Shown here one piece after another: positions 61,070 through 64,000 of a DNA stretch of 64,000 bases. This DNA is from Glycine soja (taxonomy: Eukaryota; Streptophyta; Magnoliopsida; Fabales; Fabaceae), in NCBI RefSeq assembly GCF_004193775.1, contig NC_041010.1:44319562-44383561 (forward strand), given 5' to 3'. The notes beneath the pieces were generated by a model, which worked only from the letters and a program-made list of their open reading frames with translations, ran no database searches and was not told where the DNA came from. Within the stretch, counting starts at the first letter, position 1, and each line of letters starts with the position of its first letter. Both the position numbers and the translations under genes were made by a program.

Positions 61070-63400
61070 GAAGAAGATATCTAATTAAAAATCTTATGAT
61101 ATTAGATATGTAACTCCTTCTTATAAGGAAATATTGCTTGGCTTATTCTCATTCAATGGGGATTTCTTTTATTCACACTTACCACTTCAGTACATTTAAT
61201 TTACTTTATTTTTTTAGAGAAACGAGTTAATTCTTCACATCAAACTCTTAAAGCAATCATGAAGTATAACGTGAGTCTCATAAACAACCAAAATGTATTT
61301 TCTACGTTGTTAAAGAGTGAACCAAATACAAACAACCATCATAATTTTAGGGATAAATTTGCACCCAGTACTATAATAATTAATATATAATATTTGTTAA
61401 TTAAGAGTTAGAAATAGGACAAAACAGAAGAGAGGACGTCAACAAAAGAACATGATTCCCAAACGTATCCATGAGGAGCAACGAACCTAAGCCAAGGAGA
61501 GGATTTTTCCAAAACCTCATCTCTTCAGCATCCCGAACATATCCATCTTCACCAAAATAAATAAAAAAACATCCAACAGCAACAGTTTAACTCACAAAAG
61601 ACAAAATCTCCATAACCTCATCAATAAATGGTTTGTTTAACATGATTTATAATAGCTTAATTTAAATACACAAATTACTTATCTGTTTTCATACTGCAAA
61701 TTTGAATTAGGATAAAATATATTTTTGATTCTTCTACAAATTTTAAAGTTTAGTTTTTGTCTCTCTAAAATTTCATAATTATATTAGAGTTTCATAATAA
61801 AAAAGTTTAACTTTCATAATAATTATATCTAACATAATTTGAATCAACGGGGTGTTTTGTTATAACCAAATCATAAGTAAATATCTTTGACATGATACAA
61901 TATAATGTTCAAACCAGATTCAGTAATTATGGACAATTCTTTTTTTCTAAATACTTAATAGTTATACGTTTAGTATTTGAATTTAAAATTACTAATTAAA
62001 TTAAAAAAGTTGCATATAATTGATTCATGTATTCATTAATATTAACAAAGTGTTTTTAAATTTAATGAAAGAGATTTTTGTTCAACTTATAAACATTTAT
62101 AATAAGATAAAACTAAACTTTTTCGATTCATTTTAATTTCATATACAAAATTTGAATCCGAAACATGATAAAACTAAATTGTTAATGAGGTAATGAGATG
62201 GACCTTCCCAATATCCCTACTATCAATCTCTAAAAGTGAGAATTAGAATCTTTTACTAACAATTATTAACATTTTGTTAATAAAAAAAAAGTTAAAATAT
62301 AATTTTTCATTTCTATAAAATATATAAAGTTGGTTTTTAATCCTTGTAAAAAAATTATCCATTTTTTGTCTTCCTAAAATTAAAATATGTAATTTTTTGT
62401 CCAAAGTTAAGCTCAATTTTAACCAAACTTGCATGGTGGTGGGTTACGCAACACGTGTTAAGGCTTTTTCCATGTGTCACTCCCTCGTTGGCTATTCCCT
62501 GCCTTATCTAACACATGTCTTTTTCTTTGTTCCTATCCTTTTCTTCCTCGTTGGATTCAATCTCATAGACAGAAACAACGATTCAAGTTGTGATTTTTTT
62601 GTTCTAAATCTATCGAAGGTTAGGTGTGTTGTGGCAGACTATAACAATCTCAAATATCATTACATAAAACACTAAGGCTTTAATACAAAAAGATTCATTT
62701 TTTATTCCTTTAAAACTCTTGAATTAGTTTAATTAATGAAAATACATATACTTTTTTCCATGCATTCAAGCGTGTCATATAAACATCACCCAAAAGAAAC
62801 GTCTTCAAGTCGTAAAATATATAGGTGTGTATGAACCAAGGCATTACATCATCAAAACATCATGAACAAATCTCCAAACAAAACTCAAGGGTCCCATCAA
62901 GGGAATAAATACAACATAAACCATAACATGATCCCCACTAAGATAAAACACAAAAAAATGACGAAGGATTGGATCTCGCCCCTAAGTCCACCACCAAGTC
63001 CACATCAACCATGGATGATATGCTTCTCAGAGACTACATTATAATTTGCTCCCTATCAAATAACACGATCATTACAACTCAACAAAAAATGCAAGGGTAA
63101 ACTCATTTTAAAAGAAAATAACATATAAAAGAATTATAAGATCAAGATGTTAAAAAGAGATATAGGAATCCCCCATTTTTTTTTCAATAGCCATTTACTA
63201 ATACAACTCCTCAAGTAACACATTATTTTTAAGTCACAATTATCAATGAACGTGTCTAACTATGATGTTATGTCATGCTGACTCTTTATTTCATGAAGAT
63301 TTCACCTTTTGAGGGATTAACCCAAGTACGTCCTTTAACATAGTCGAACTATATGATCTTACCATTGGGAGAGACATGAATTAATCCAGTAGAAGAAGTG
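61070..63400. other. Intergenic, repeat-like, no gene identified
   Basis: Includes sequence of the type TTTTTAATCCTTGTAAAAAA...TTTTTTGTCTTCCTAAAATT (62330-62400), which resembles dispersed soybean repeats. The 92-codon plus-strand frame at 62397-62675 is unrecognised and not called. Confidence 0.4.
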
Positions 63401-63419
63401 TGTTTTTGTCGAAAATGGA

Positions 63420-64000
63420 TGAGTGTGAGTAGTGGTTTACCTCGGTAAAACTTGCAAAGACCTTAACCTATCTAGGGATTCGCCACCCATCCATTCTATA
63501 GGTCCATCCAGTGTTAGCCACCACAACAACCTCTAACACTAACACTAGGTTGAGGACCTTCTTAATACCCCTTACTTACGTGCCTACTCATATTCCTTGT
63601 CATTCATCAATGCATGTATGTTATGATCATTCAAATCAATATCATATGTTATCACAAATTTATTCACCAATCCCAACATCATATATTCACCATTCACATG
63701 CTCATCACATTCATGAACCCACCTAAAATTCAATAAGCATAGCAAGACATTTCAACACCTCAAATTTTTGCAAACAACTCACCAAAAACTCATATGAATG
63801 TGAATCTCATAATCTCAACATAAAATCAACTCTGATAATGAAATAGCATTATCTCAACCACATCTCATATCATCATAAATTCATTGAGATCTCAAAAATA
63901 ATTAATTTAAGCGAGGAAAGCAATCATTAATCACATCCACATCAAAACCGATCATTGGACTCAAAAATGATCATCGAACTCAAAATGATCATTAGACTCA
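63420..64000. repeat. Probable retroelement edge with short tandem GATCATT repeats, cut by window end
   Basis: The block TTTACCTCGGTAAAACTTGC and the following CA-rich, non-coding DNA (63440-63720) look like repetitive legume retroelement sequence, by impression only. At the extreme end, three 18-19-bp tandem units begin at 63950, 63969 and 63987 (GATCATTGGACTCAAAAAT, GATCATCGAACTCAAAAT, GATCATTAGACTCA), and the array runs off the window. Confidence 0.4.

Noticed and set aside
1..64000. CRISPR arrays, operons, prophage or bacterial systems
   Set aside because: The window is plant nuclear DNA with spliced genes; no regularly spaced repeat array or gene cluster of bacterial type is present.

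Overview
This is a stretch of plant nuclear DNA, almost certainly from soybean (Glycine max) or a close legume. The evidence is: very AT-rich intergenic DNA; intron-containing genes with dicot-type splice sites; a long terminal repeat rich in the GCTTAGCG-type motif common in soybean retroelements; Au-like SINEs; and fragments of plastid DNA. The species call comes from pattern recognition, not from a search.

Layout. (1) 1-1047: 3' part of a Ty3/Gypsy-type LTR, followed by a 5'-truncated SINE with a perfect 18-bp target-site duplication. (2) 1707-3950, minus: five coding exons of a RanBP2-type zinc-finger protein whose 3' exons are not found in the window. (3) 6159-8240, plus: intact single-exon mitochondrial-type PPR gene, an apparent At4g19890 orthologue. 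(4) about 10.4-10.65 kb: weak relic resembling the HMG-CoA reductase membrane anchor. (5) 12353-12964, minus: intact AP2/ERF transcription factor. (6) 15.3-16.8 kb: plastid 16S rRNA insertion, an inverted-repeat-bounded low-complexity block and a MITE. (7) 20145-28944: two decayed neighbours, a two-exon remnant of CSN7 (COP9 signalosome subunit 7, minus) and, head to head with it, an unprocessed pseudogene of leucine carboxyl methyltransferase 1 (LCMT1/SBI1, plus) whose introns hold two SINEs, a matK plastid insertion and a tandem duplication of a splice donor. (8) 40980-46361, plus: intact four-exon DUF630/DUF632 gene (At1g02110-like, 770 aa). (9) 46.4-64 kb: gene-poor DNA with simple repeats, a MITE, a Ty1/copia pol relic, LTR-like sequence and TIR-like sequence.

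Main point. CSN7, LCMT1 and the DUF630/632 gene are the adjacent Arabidopsis genes At1g02090, At1g02100 and At1g02110 (recalled, not searched). The window therefore keeps an old syntenic block in which two of the three members are broken. That is what fractionation of a duplicated segment after polyploidy would give, with active copies expected elsewhere in the genome. No new multi-gene functional system is evident. The interest lies in this partly dead block and in the organellar and retroelement insertions that accumulated in it.
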